Shown: in pieces, positions 10,331 through 20,090 of the stretch
How positions within the stretch are numbered: the first letter of the stretch is position 1
How the letters are laid out: every line of letters begins with the position of its first letter
Assembly (NCBI GenBank): GCA_038380795.1
Contig: CM076277.1
Span: 897,501-961,500, forward strand
DNA: 64,000 nucleotides
Reading direction: 5' to 3'
From: Pyrocephalus nanus
Taxonomy: Eukaryota > Chordata > Aves > Passeriformes > Tyrannidae
Position numbers and translations under genes: made by a program
The notes under the pieces: generated by a model
The model's input: the letters and a program-made list of their open reading frames with translations, nothing else
Told to the model about the DNA's origin: nothing
Database searches by the model: none

Positions 10331-10722
10331 GTCCACGCCCCTCCAGCTCTGCCATGAGGGGCGGCAACGAATCCGCCCCCATCCCTTCGGCACCGCCCTA
10401 TCCTACGGAGGAAAGGGGGGACCAGGGTTTAGAATTACAGCATCGGAAAAGGAGCAGGTTAAAGTTTACTAATACAGGCACAGAAGTTTCTAATGACATG
10501 TTGTTAATTAAATTCTGTAAGGGGAGAGGAATAAAAGTTATCATCCCTGACACTAAATATATCGTGGCAGCTACCTTTTTCATACAGGAGAACCACGGAG
10601 AAATCCCCGCAGAGGTTGAGAATGCTGTGATCCCTTTACTGTGGGCTAGCGATTGTCCTAGGAAGTCCAAGCAAGCAGAACCCATAAGCATCACACTCAA
10701 GTCAGGAGCAACACCGGCTCTA
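10331..10722 (+). pseudogene. pol: ERV late-domain-like stretch and RT N-terminus, truncated
   Basis: Early in this frame IPSAPPYPTEE carries a PSAP and a PPYP motif, like the late-budding motifs of retroviral gag. About 70 codons later the frame reads into AVIPLLWASDCP and AEPISITLKSGATP, the segment just before and at the start of gammaretroviral reverse transcriptase. Protease with its Asp-Thr/Ser-Gly site is absent between them. RT stops about 15 residues in, long before the catalytic Tyr-x-Asp-Asp region. At 10715-10728 the sequence jumps to integrase in another frame. Confidence 0.7.
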
Positions 10723-10990
10723 CTTTACAGAAACTCCAAAAATTTGTCGAGCTTTCCAGGCCCATAGGATTGGACACCCCTGCTCATCAATTCCAACCAG
10801 GAGACTGGGTCTACATCAGATGGTGGGACAGTGACCCGCTGCAAGCCAAGTGGAGAGGACCTTTCCAAATCCTACTGACTTCCCTCACTGCTGTTAAAGT
10901 TGCTGGCAAAGGACCGTGATTTCATTACTCCAGAGTGAAGAAAGCTTCAGTTCCTGGGACTATCAACAAAGCAGAACCCAACTCAGAGGA
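10723..10990 (+). pseudogene. pol: ERV integrase C-terminal domain fragment
   Basis: From about 10728 the frame gives a segment ending in PGDWVYIRWW and then AKWRGPFQILL, the Trp-rich SH3-like C-terminal domain with the GPF/Y signature typical of gammaretroviral integrases. The zinc-binding and DDE catalytic domains are absent. An in-frame TGA lies at 10917-10919 and the conserved end (HYSRVKKAS) follows. The fusion to the RT start implies one internal deletion of about 2.5 kb relative to a full pol. Confidence 0.8.
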
Positions 10991-11270
10991 AGACTGCTTT
11001 TACTGTGCATATTATCTGTACAGTCGGTAACTATGAATTAAGTTTGGACCCTAATTTACATTTGGCTTTAGTAAAATGCACCTAATATTCTTCGTGAAAG
11101 TGAGTGCTGAATTTGCACTATAGAATTTGGCTACAATTTGGAATCAAACTAAAATCCTACACCAGGTATCTCTGGACAGTGTTTCACTGGGTTTGGAAGA
11201 CACTCTCCACAAACTTACTTCATGGTTACTGAACTGGACCTGGATTAAAATGATTAGATGTAAGTAGTAG
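10991..11270 (+). pseudogene. env: ERV env remnant, mostly deleted
   Basis: Between integrase and the polypurine tract only about 280 bp remain where an env of 1.5-2 kb would sit. The reading is broken by several stops. A short stretch near 11170-11240 (LEDTLHKLTSWLLNW) resembles the part of a transmembrane subunit just before the membrane. No signal peptide, receptor-binding part, fusion peptide or membrane span is present, so no envelope function remains. Assignment is mainly by position. Confidence 0.45.
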
Positions 11271-11304
11271 AGATTGGACAAAATTTTTGAGTTTTGTCCA
11301 GTCT
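11271..11304 (+). other. Inverted repeat (13-bp arms) before the polypurine tract
   Basis: agattggacaaaa (11271-11283) and ttttgtccagtct (11292-11304) pair in 12 of 13 positions around an 8-base loop. It ends two bases before the polypurine tract begins. Confidence 0.85.
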
Positions 11305-11306
11305 CT

Positions 11307-11317
11307 AAAGGGGGGAC
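11307..11317 (+). promoter_or_regulatory. Polypurine tract (plus-strand primer site) of the ERV
   Basis: aaaggggggac sits between the env remnant and the LTR, where retroviruses place the RNase H-resistant primer for plus-strand DNA synthesis. Its position fixes the LTR start at about 11318. Confidence 0.75.
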
Positions 11318-11822
11318 TAATACCTTGGAGTTTTGATGTTTTGATTTTTTTAATTTTTATAGATCTTAGAAGTAGTTATGTAGTTATGTAGATTTTAGAG
11401 TAGCAGCAATATTATCCCTTTACCCTTAACACACCAGCTCAAACCCCTGTTACCCATTCCCATATCAATTCCCTAAATTCCATAGCCTGTTTAGTCTTTT
11501 TTTCGAGGTAGAATTATAGCTGTAGACCCAAGAACCTTCAGGCCTAGAATTCTGGAAGGCCTCCAAGGACATTACGGGCTCTGAGGAAGATGAAGATGAA
11601 GAAGAGGGGGTCCCAAAACGCCCCCAGGCCCAATTTCCAAGAGGCATGGCAGGGGCAGAACCTGGGTGGTGGCTGGACGGGATTGGGTGAAAATCATTAT
11701 AAAAACTGGGAACATCTGTATTTCGGGAGTGCTGGGGGTATTCCAGAAAGCCTGGGGGCTCATTAAAACCTTTGTATCCTTATCTCCTACCCAATTTTGC
11801 TTGGAGTCTTTTTTTCCCCCAC
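11318..11822 (+). mobile_element. 3' LTR of the ERV
   Basis: About 505 bp after the polypurine tract. U3 holds an acidic-looking gaagatgaagatgaagaaga purine block, an inverted CCAAT (attgg) at 11682-11686 and a TATA box (tataaaaa) at 11698-11705. An ATTAAA signal lies at 11762-11767, followed by a T-rich U5 that fades near the cccccacag at about 11815-11823. The left end reads ctaatacc instead of TG, so it has mutated or the boundary is off by a few bases. No second LTR or target duplication was found. Confidence 0.65.
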
Positions 11823-12214
11823 AGCCATTTAGGCAACAGCCTCCTATCCTGACAAATTTAGCTTACACAAAAAAGCCCCAGCAGCCCTCTGTGCCCTGTG
11901 CATGGGGACATGGCACCTACAGGTGTATTTGGCCTCTCAGTATGGTGCTGTTGTGCTGGGACAGCACCAGCTGGGGGTTCCAGAGAAGAAGCAGCAGAGC
12001 TGGGCTGAGCAGGGGCATCACCTACATCTCCTGTCTGCCCCTGTACACCTGGGGCTGTCCTTGCTTTCCACTGTGGCTGATCACCCTGATCCGTGTGGGA
12101 CTCCCAGCCCCAGCCCTGCCCAGAGGTTTTCCCACCATGGTGAGTGTCTGTGATCCAGAGGGGTGACAGTGCTGCCATCCAGCCCTTCAGTGCTCCTGAT
12201 CTATGCTGGAGTCC
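11823..12214. other. Unique non-coding stretch
   Basis: Flank of the ERV. Nothing recognisable in it. Confidence 0.5.
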
Positions 12215-12487
12215 CCTGATAGAACAAGGGGAAAAGGCCTCCCACTGATAGAGGGCAGAGTTCAGTTGGATATCGGGAAGAAATTAGTCCCTGTGAGGGT
12301 GGTGAGGCCTTGGGACAGGTTGCCCAGAGAAGCTGTGGCTGCCCCATCCCTGAAGTGTTCAAGGCCAGGTTGGATGGGAGCAATCTGGTCTAGTGGAAGG
12401 GGTCCTAACCATGGCAGGGCGAGGAAGAAGATGAGCTTCAAGGTCCTTTCCAACCCGAACCATTCTGGGATTCTTTGATTCTTTGGT
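12215..12487 (+). mobile_element. CR1 LINE 3' fragment
   Basis: Plus-strand tail: tgggacaggttgcccagagaagctgtggctgccccatccctg, then aaggtcctttccaacccgaac and the tail repeat ccattctgggattctttgattcttt. The last bases keep two tail units. Confidence 0.9.
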
Positions 12488-13394
12488 ATTGGAGCTTGGC
12501 AAAGAGCTTGGCTTTAACCCAAAATAATTCCTCCCATGCCATGGCAGAGGCAGGCTGGAAAGGCTGTTGACAGTCCTGGGAGCCAAGAGCAGCACCCCTG
12601 GGAAAAGAGCCCCTGTACTAGCTGAGAAAAAGCATGGTGTTCCGAGAGCCCAAACAACACATTCCTAGGGCTCAAGGTTGCATTTTGCTTCATCTCCACA
12701 TCTGCACCCCGGGGAGAGCATGGCTTCCCCAAATCATCCTGTCCTGTGGCACGTGTCCTGAGGGGATGCTGGGGCAGGGACCACACTGAGCCATGCTCTG
12801 TGTGTGCTGGAAGCCTGGCAGGCTGTGAGGATCTGTGGAAATGTTGCTGTGCTGGCAGTGCTCCCGGGTGAGATGGGGACACGGTTGTCACGGCCCAGCA
12901 GTGTCGCTCATGGAGAGCCATTCTTTGTGTAAGAAAATCTTCCAGAGCAGCTTCCTCCCTGACCCTCCTTTTTTGTTATATTTTCAGAGCGTGCTGCAGG
13001 GAGATGCTGGTCTCTCAGAAATCATCCTGGCTGGAAGTCAGCTGGAGGCCAGGCTAGGCAGGGCTGCTGGAAGTGTCTTGACAGGTCTCTTGACAGGCTG
13101 GTGCTCATCCCTCCAGATTGAGAGAGAAGGAAACTGAAGCAAACTTCACATTTTAATGACCAGGATTTGTTTATCATATTCTCTCTCTTCCATATTTTCT
13201 CCCTTCTCTCTTCCAGGGCTCCCAGGGATTCCTTTCCCCTCACCTGTCAGGAAGGACAGCGCTGAGGTCATGCTGACGTGGGCAGAGTGGTGTCCCCCAT
13301 GCTGCTAGCTCTGCTGCAGTGAGTGTGGCTAATAGAGTGCCAGGCATTGTGTTTTGGTGGAGCTGGGCCAGAAACGAAGAAGAAAACCCATAAA
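12488..13394. other. Unique non-coding stretch
   Basis: No repeats or coding exons seen. It ends in a T/C-rich patch near 13150-13210. Confidence 0.5.
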
Positions 13395-13516
13395 ATCATG
13401 GAATCATTAAAGTTGGAAAAGCCCTCTAAGATCTAGTCCAACGATTAGCCAGCACTGCCAAGCCCACCACTAGCCCATGTCCCCAGGTCCCACATCACGC
13501 ATTTTCTGAACACTGA
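13395..13516 (-). mobile_element. CR1 LINE 3' fragment
   Basis: Inverted tail aaatcatggaatcattaaagttgg, then ccaacgattagccagcactg and cattttctgaacactg. Same subfamily as the pieces at 396, 6706 and 37815. Confidence 0.85.
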
Positions 13517-14806
13517 TATGAGGCTCAAGGAACCCCTTAGCCAAGTCACTTCACTCCTGCCTCAGTTTCCTCTCTGCATAAGCTCTCACCAGATGCCTTC
13601 CAGGTGCTGGAGAGCTCTGAATCTGCAACTGCCCAGAGCTGGAGCACTGCCTGGGGCTGAGCCGTGCTGGGGTGATGAGTCTGGAGCACAGAACAAACCC
13701 TGTGTCCCTGCACACTCCTCTGGGAAGGAGGGCAGGCTAGGGAGTGCCCTAGTGTTTCCAGATGAAGTTTTCCCTGCGCAGATCCAGCAAGGCTGTGGTG
13801 TTCATGCAACTGTGGTGTAAATTGCTTGCCAAACACCCAGGCAGGTGGCACAGAAAGGCTCTGGAGAGCAGCCTGGGAACAGGAAAATGGAGCCTTGTTT
13901 TAACCTTGCTGCCTTTTGTGGAGGCTTCTTTCCGATGGGAACACCAGCTCCCCTTTGCCCGGAGCAGTGAGTGGGTAACAGCACCCCTTGAGGAGAAGAG
14001 GAAGAAGCTGCCAGCTACTCGCCAGGATGCTCACCCCATGGGAGCAAACTGCTGTGTGTTCTGCTGGGAAAGAAGCACTAATGGAGCTCATCAGAGTCCC
14101 AGCACAAATTTGGTTCCTGGTCTGGAGAGGCCAGTGACATGATGGCCACTGCCCATCACAGGTGCTGCAGAGGAAGCTATGGGCACCCCATGTTACCTGA
14201 TGGGGAAAATCTACATCCATCTTTAGGTTTCCTCTGGAGCCATGAGCAGCATAGGAATCAGTCACCAGGGGACAAGCACAAACACAGCTGCAAAAGGCAA
14301 CCCTGCTGCTGGGGAAAGCAGATAGAGTTAGAGCAACACCGAGCTCTTCAGAGCAATTCATACTTAGAAACACTTTAATGCACAACACCTCACTAATCTG
14401 ACACTCTCAATGAGCAGTTCCTGTCAGTTTGATTTTGCGCAACTTGCAAAATGTACCTTATTTCGCTGTAAAATGAAAATCCCAGTCTACTCTTTTATTT
14501 AGCTTCTGATTTGGGAGATAATTCAAGAAAAGAAGACAAACCAGATGGTTCTTCTTTCCTCTTCATCACCTGCTTCAGGCAGAGGGGATGGCATTTGCAT
14601 CCCTCAGCTGCTCTGCAGAGCTCAAATGGCCTCTGAGCATTGCCAACCTGTTCCCTGAGGTTGTTGCCCCCTGTGTGGGACCACTGGCCTTACCCCACAG
14701 CATGGCCACCCCTTGGTGGCCACTTCCTCACCTGGGGTTAGGATAATAGTTTCCTTGCATGTGGATTATTGTTCTTGATGCACCTTGAATTGTGCCGACT
14801 TTATAT
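13517..14806. other. Unique non-coding stretch
   Basis: No repeat family or supportable gene. 14400-14540 is AT-rich and non-repetitive. Confidence 0.5.
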
Positions 14807-14822
14807 GGGGGGGGGGGGGGGG
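14807..14822 (+). repeat. Poly-G run (16)
   Basis: Uninterrupted G16. Long enough to form a G-quadruplex and to be length-variable. Confidence 0.97.
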
Positions 14823-17564
14823 AGAAGGTTCCCTTCAGTGTTTCCTCCTGAGCTTGAGAGCCCCAAGGATGCAAACCCCATCAATTCTTTGCTGTTGGGT
14901 GCTGATTTTGACATTGGAGCTGTTCCTGTGCACAGTATATGCTCCTCTTACACATCAAAACCTACACTTGAACTGGTGAATGATTCACAATCATCCACAG
15001 TGTAGGAAATTGGCACACAAACTGTGATCACTTATTTAGATTTATGAGATATGGACAGAGGGAGTTAGTCTTCCAACTTGACCTGCTGGACTGCTTTGGT
15101 CAGCTCTTGGAGTGCAATTGAACAGGAACCTTGGTGGCACCAGCTCAGCTCCTGTTGGCCTTGCAGAGGAGAGGGGGTTTGTCATCATGTCACCTCTCAA
15201 GCCCAGGGCTGGGTGAGGTGACCTTGGTTGTGAATGAAGATTAAACTCCAGATGAGGAGGAGCAAAAGCCACATCTCCAGCTGATGATATCTGTTATTTT
15301 TCCCCAGGAACAGAGAACACAACTTCACCTTGAGGGTTTTTCCTTAGGAGAAGCCACTGCAGTGCTTGTGCTATTGAACTTCTGATGTGATTGAAAATTG
15401 TGGTCTTAGAAATGAGAAGATGAATTTTAAAAGTCCCAAGATTTTTCAGATCAAAATAACTCCTGTTTTTGAGAGCCTGGACTCTGACTTGGGAACCCTC
15501 CAAAGCTGGAAGCACTACGAGCCATGTTGTCTGACTGGAAAAGTGGATGGCTTGGCCAGGTGAGCTCAGGTGAGCATAAAAGTGCTCTCCTTAGGGTGCC
15601 AGAAGATAACCCTCACCTTCCATCCTGCCAGCCTTGATAGGTGGCAGTTGCTGGGATGCCCTGAACCACCCCAGCTGGCTGCCTCTTCTCAGGATGTCAC
15701 TGAAAGCCACCTGGGACTGGAAGGTCACCTGGAGCACAGCACCCATACCCCAACCTGGGTTTGTTGTGCTGTGTCTGGGGTAACACATGGGAGGCTGCTG
15801 GCCCTGAGTGCTGCTGTGAATATTTCCCCATCATGTCACAACTGGGGAGCCCTGAAAGCCAGCCCAAATGAGTGCACCTGGGTGAGAGGAGGGCATGATC
15901 CTCCTGGCATGTGGGCCTGCTTGCACACATGCTTGGTGGTGCAGCCCAGAGGCCATGCTTTTGAAGCAAGCCAAGGGGAAAAGCAGCAGTCCAGTAAACT
16001 CTATAAGGTTGTGAATACCATGGTTGAATGTTCTGGTTCCTTGCTCTCTGGTGTCACAGCTGAATACTGTTTTTATTCCTGTCTCCCAACCATCGTGCCC
16101 AAGACAACAGCAGTGTGAGATCTCCCCTGCCGTAAGCTGGGAGAAGTTAAAGCACGGTGGCCCTTGCAGGAGGGATCTTGGCAGACTGCAGAGCTCTGCA
16201 AGGAAGGACCATTATAAATAATCCCAAAGATGTGGGAGGAGACAGCACTGGGCTGGTCCAGTCCCCTGTCATCCTCTTTATTTTAAGAGAGAAGGAGAGC
16301 AAGTGTAAGGGAGCTGCTTCTACCAACCGCTGAAGACGGTGACCTCGTGAACAGTCTTGTTCACAGGAGATGGAGAATGATCCATGTTCATGCCAGTCCC
16401 TTGCCATACCTCATTTTCCCCTTATGTAACCCAGCTCTCTCTGACTCTGACCTTGGTACAAGGCTGTTGTGCCCAGGGATGGCGGGGAAGCAGATCCCAG
16501 TCACGCTTGATGATTTAAACTCTGATATGAGCAGAAATGAGATCAAAACAGGCCAAAGTTCCCTGGTTTTCTCATGAGTATTGCCCTTAATGACCACAGT
16601 TAACCCTCTTTGCCCTCACTTAAGATGGATCTGGATTTTTGGATGTTCTTTTATAGGCCTTAATTATTTCTACATTTCCTCTTCTCCCAACTTGGAGCTC
16701 TGGCACATCTGGCCAGGACTGACTGTGGTTTTTGTTCTCTTCCATCCACGGTGTCTTTGCTGTGTCAATACAGCATCAGCCCACCTCCCTGATGAGGGCC
16801 AGGGTCACTCCTGACCCTCTTCCGGAAGCCCAGAGCAGCTGCCCAGGACTGACCTCTGCTCCAGACAAGCAGTTCCTGCACTTCAGTAGCATCAGAGCCC
16901 CTTTCCCTCCTTGCTGGAACTTGCCCTTATTTCTCAGGTAACTTGCCTTTCTGAGAACACTCTTCTCCCTTCCACATCTCCGGCTGTGCTCATGATTCAG
17001 ATCGACACTTTCTCTAGTTTAATTTAATACAAGTTACTGACATGTTATATCTGAGCTGGGCTCCCTCCATACCTCTTGAACCTTACTGGGGTGTTTTGTG
17101 GGTATTTCCAGTCCTGAAAAATGAGCCTTGAAGCAGGAAGAGAAAAAGAAAACAATTTCTGAGTTGCTCAGTGGGCAGCAGCCTAAAACCTTGCAATGAG
17201 CCTGCCACTGCATGTACGAGGGGAGGGAGCTGGAGCCGTGTCGCAGGGAGGCTCTGGTGTGGCAGGCGGAGTGTCCTAGCTGGAATGACAGAACCTACTG
17301 CCTGTGTTCACAGCACGGCAGGACCAGGGTCTGTGCTGGTAACAGGGCACGTGTCCATCTCTCCAGGGGAGGCTGGAGTTGGGATCCTGCACACCACAGC
17401 CATGTATTGGCAGAGCTGAAGGAGTTGGAAGACCACCAGACGAGTGGGGCCTCTTTCTGTATCACTGAGGATCCACAGCCCTTTCTTAACATATCTGGTG
17501 ATGTTAAATAAATTACTTGACCAAACAGAGATCCACAGAGCTGCTGAAGGCAATGCTGCAGCTG
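14823..17564. other. Unique non-coding stretch
   Basis: Several overlapping open frames up to 182 codons (15570-16118) show no domain, splice context or conserved motif, and I do not call them genes. No repeat tails found. Confidence 0.5.
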
Positions 17565-17665
17565 TCTTCAGTAGGAAGAAATTCACCACAGAAACAGTGG
17601 TCAGGCGTTGGAAGAGGCTGCCCAAGGAATCATCACCCCTGGAAGTGTTCAACACCACCAGTTAC
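17565..17665 (+). mobile_element. CR1 LINE internal 3' UTR fragment
   Basis: cagtaggaagaaattcaccacagaaacagtggtcaggcgttggaagaggctgccc-type sequence matches the CR1 block coding the last ORF2 residues and early 3' UTR. It stops at the LTR beginning at 17676, which probably inserted into or beside it. Confidence 0.7.
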
Positions 17666-17675
17666 ACTAAGTAAT

Positions 17676-18123
17676 TGTTATCATCCAGACCACACTTCAG
17701 CTGGAAAGGCCCCAGTCACAGCAAAGGTCACAGAGAACCTCTTCCCAGTAACTGGGAAATCTTATGCAATGTGTCCACCCGCAGCTGAAGCCTCTATCTT
17801 TGCTGTGAGAAGGTCCAGCTTATATAGTGTTAAACAAACCAGCTGACGTCATTCAATTGGTGTGGAAAAACAACTTGGCTTTCTTCCTCTAATGGTATTC
17901 CCTTAAGCTGGGCCAGAAGGAGACCAAGGGAGTCGATTTGGGCCATCTACTATCAAATGCCCTATGGCCTTGACTAGTCACTAAATACAGAACTTACTGC
18001 TACACCGACATCTCAAATATGAACCAGCTACAACTACATGAGGCCCTACCATTTTTCGCGACCTTGTCTGCAAAGAAAAGTCATATTTATAACACATACA
18101 GGCCTTACTAATTATTGATAACA
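17676..18123 (-). mobile_element. Solo LTR with 8-bp inverted termini, minus orientation
   Basis: 448 bp starting TGTTATCA and ending TGATAACA, perfect 8-bp inverted termini of TG..CA type. On the minus strand it carries CCAAT (17856-17860), a consensus CRE TGACGTCA (17844-17851) and TATATAAG (17819-17826) in promoter order, followed by about 140 bp of R-U5. No matching target duplication is visible (gtaat on one side, tgctg on the other), so it may be old or rearranged. No internal ERV genes flank it. Confidence 0.7.
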
Positions 18124-18571
18124 TGCTGTGCTAACAAGCATAAATGTATATTCTTAAGGCATTACTAAGGATTATATAGCATCTTGGTTAATAAGCAGAT
18201 ATATGGTTAAATACAATACTAGGCTAAATATTAGGTTGGAGAGTTCATCTTATAGGTCAGCTTTGGCTCAGGGCCAGTTCTACAGGCCCCAGCATTACAT
18301 CTGTTTGTCAGAGGGGAGTGGAGTAGCTGATCCTGAATTATGTTTCCTGGACACCCAGAGAGCTAGGATTGCATCCTGTGGACTCTTCCAAGCAGATTCC
18401 TCAAGAGACCTGAATCCAGGTTTGTGACCTTGTCTTTTTCTCTGCTCCCTTCCCTCAGGACTCTAACCTCCACCATGCCACATTCTCTTCAGCCAAGGCT
18501 GCCCTCATCCTTCACATTCCTCAACATGTTTACAGGTCTATCAGTGTCTTCCCTCTTTGGCTCTTTGACAC
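18124..18571. other. Unique non-coding stretch
   Basis: AT-rich for the first 120 bases, possibly residual ERV sequence, then unique DNA. Nothing recognisable. Confidence 0.45.
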
Positions 18572-18890
18572 CTACATTAGGAAATTCTTGACAGAGTGTT
18601 CCAGAAACCTCCCAGATTGCCTGTGTCCTCCTGTACTGTCCCTCCAGACTGTATCACAGGAATTAAGGTCCTCCATGGGAACCATGCTCTGCAAACAGGA
18701 GTCTACTTCCAGGTAGAAAACTTTGTCTTCTGCTTCCTGATACAGAAGTCTATAGTGGACATTCAGGAGTACATCACCCATCTCAATTTGCCTTCCAACC
18801 AGGATACTCTTGACTGGCTCAGTATCCGTCCCAGGGCAGAGCTTCATGCATTCCTGCTGCTCCTTCAGACAAAGGGCAGCTTCCTCTCCT
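18572..18890 (-). pseudogene. CR1 ORF2 endonuclease-domain fragment
   Basis: In a 176-codon minus frame (19102 to 18572), residues from about 72 to the end align with the apurinic-endonuclease domain of CR1 ORF2. They keep the order EQQECMKLCPGT, then VHYRLLYQEAED, then MVPMEDLNSCDTVW (family MGDFN-type motif, with the catalytic Asp-Phe-Asn degraded to Asp-Leu-Asn), then GHRQSGRFLEHSVKNF. The frame is surprisingly intact, but the flanks are not CR1 ORF2 and RT is missing, so it is a 5'-region fragment of a dead element. Confidence 0.75.
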
Positions 18891-19964
18891 TGTTTTCTCA
18901 CTGGGGGAGTCCTCCCTATCCATGGAATGAGACAAGGATTAATGGGAAAAAAATTAACAAGTATCACTAAAAATGTGGCCAAGTGCCAGGGGAACAAATG
19001 GGTACAGCCAGCCCTCGGCCTGGCACCTCCTGGCTGCAAATTGGATCCTCCTACCTCTCTTACAGTCTCCATTTGGACATACCGACATATAACAGCCAAC
19101 ATCTGGCACCCAGAGTCTCTCCCATTTCCCTCTGTTTTTTCTCTCCCTCTGGACTCTCATACACATCTTACACTTAACTCTCCCCTGTTTTCTGATAGCT
19201 TTGATAGCTGCTCAAACATGACCGTATTCCAAATGGCATGTCTGTTCCTGTAAGGCCTGTAATTTCCTGACAGGTTTTTTAGCCTTCTCTTAGTAGACTT
19301 CAGCTTTTTGATGAGGATGCTGCACTGCTCTGTTCCCAGTATTCCAACTGGGAGTGTGACCACTGCCCAGGCTGCTTCCCCAGACACACTCAGTACCTGC
19401 TTTGGGAAACAGTCCTGAGAAGAGAAAGGCTCCTGTGTTTCTCCCTGTAGGATATGACCTGTGAACACGCAATGTTTGCACAGCTCAGAGATGGTGTTTT
19501 CCATACATTTGAAAGGAAGGCAGAATTGTGTCTCCTGGTGTTTTACTGGTGGGCACACCAATGCACAGATGGGGGAAGTGACTTGGCTATGCCACCCACC
19601 AAGTCGGGGGCTCCCAGTCTCCCATTACTGCCTCATTTTTACAGTCTGTAGATGCTACAGGAAGTCTTTTGGCTATAACACAACAAGCTTCATGCAGCCA
19701 GACTTTGGAGAGGCTGGAGATCCAAGAACAAATGTCATAAGTGTGCCCTGGGGCATTTCCAAGATGGAGACTGTTCTCTCTCATCCCCCAACATGGCTGG
19801 TGCAGGGACCTGCACCTTCTGCTCTGCTCAGCTCTCCCAAGGACTCTGCTTCCTATCAGCTTTCCCTGGCCAGACTGCGCGTGTTGCTGTTTTCCTCATG
19901 CCATCTGCACTGCTCTACCTTGCTTCAGTAGTGGCATGCTTTGGCGGATGAGGGATGGCTGGAC
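18891..19964. other. Unique non-coding stretch
   Basis: The upstream part of the endonuclease frame (18891-19102) shows no clear CR1 match. Nothing else recognised. Confidence 0.45.
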
Positions 19965-20090
19965 AGGCTCCGGGCAGGCTCCTGGGATTGCAAAAAGAGG
20001 AGGAAGGACCACAGAGATGCCCTGGGGGCTGAAGCACCTCTGCTATGGAGACAGGCTGGGAGAGCTGGAGGTGTTCAGGGCTGGACTCCA
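19965..20090 (+). mobile_element. CR1 LINE fragment
   Basis: gggctgaagcacctctgctatggagacaggctgggagagctggaggtgttcag-type sequence is the CR1 ORF2 3' end, normally encoding a Gly-Leu-Glu-His-Leu-Ser-Tyr stretch. It breaks off before the 3' UTR. Confidence 0.8.

Larger units (their letters stand above)
8640..11822 (+). mobile_element. Defective gammaretrovirus-like endogenous retrovirus (ERV1 class)
   Basis: A 3.2-kb + strand provirus remnant in gag-pol-env-LTR order. A matrix-like piece (8.68-8.97 kb) comes first, then an unassigned segment, a Gly/Ala/Pro-rich region (9.5-10.3 kb), the pre-RT and RT start (10.33-10.72 kb), the integrase C-terminus (10.73-10.99 kb), env scraps, a polypurine tract and a 3' LTR. 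A full provirus of this class is roughly 8-10 kb, so most of capsid, nucleocapsid, protease, RT, integrase and env is missing. Stops and frameshifts break what is left, and nothing functional can be made. Class is inferred from the RT start and the integrase C-terminus. Confidence 0.85.

Noticed and set aside
14807..14822. Poly-G run as a regulatory G-quadruplex
   Set aside because: A pure homopolymer far from any promoter is better read as a microsatellite.
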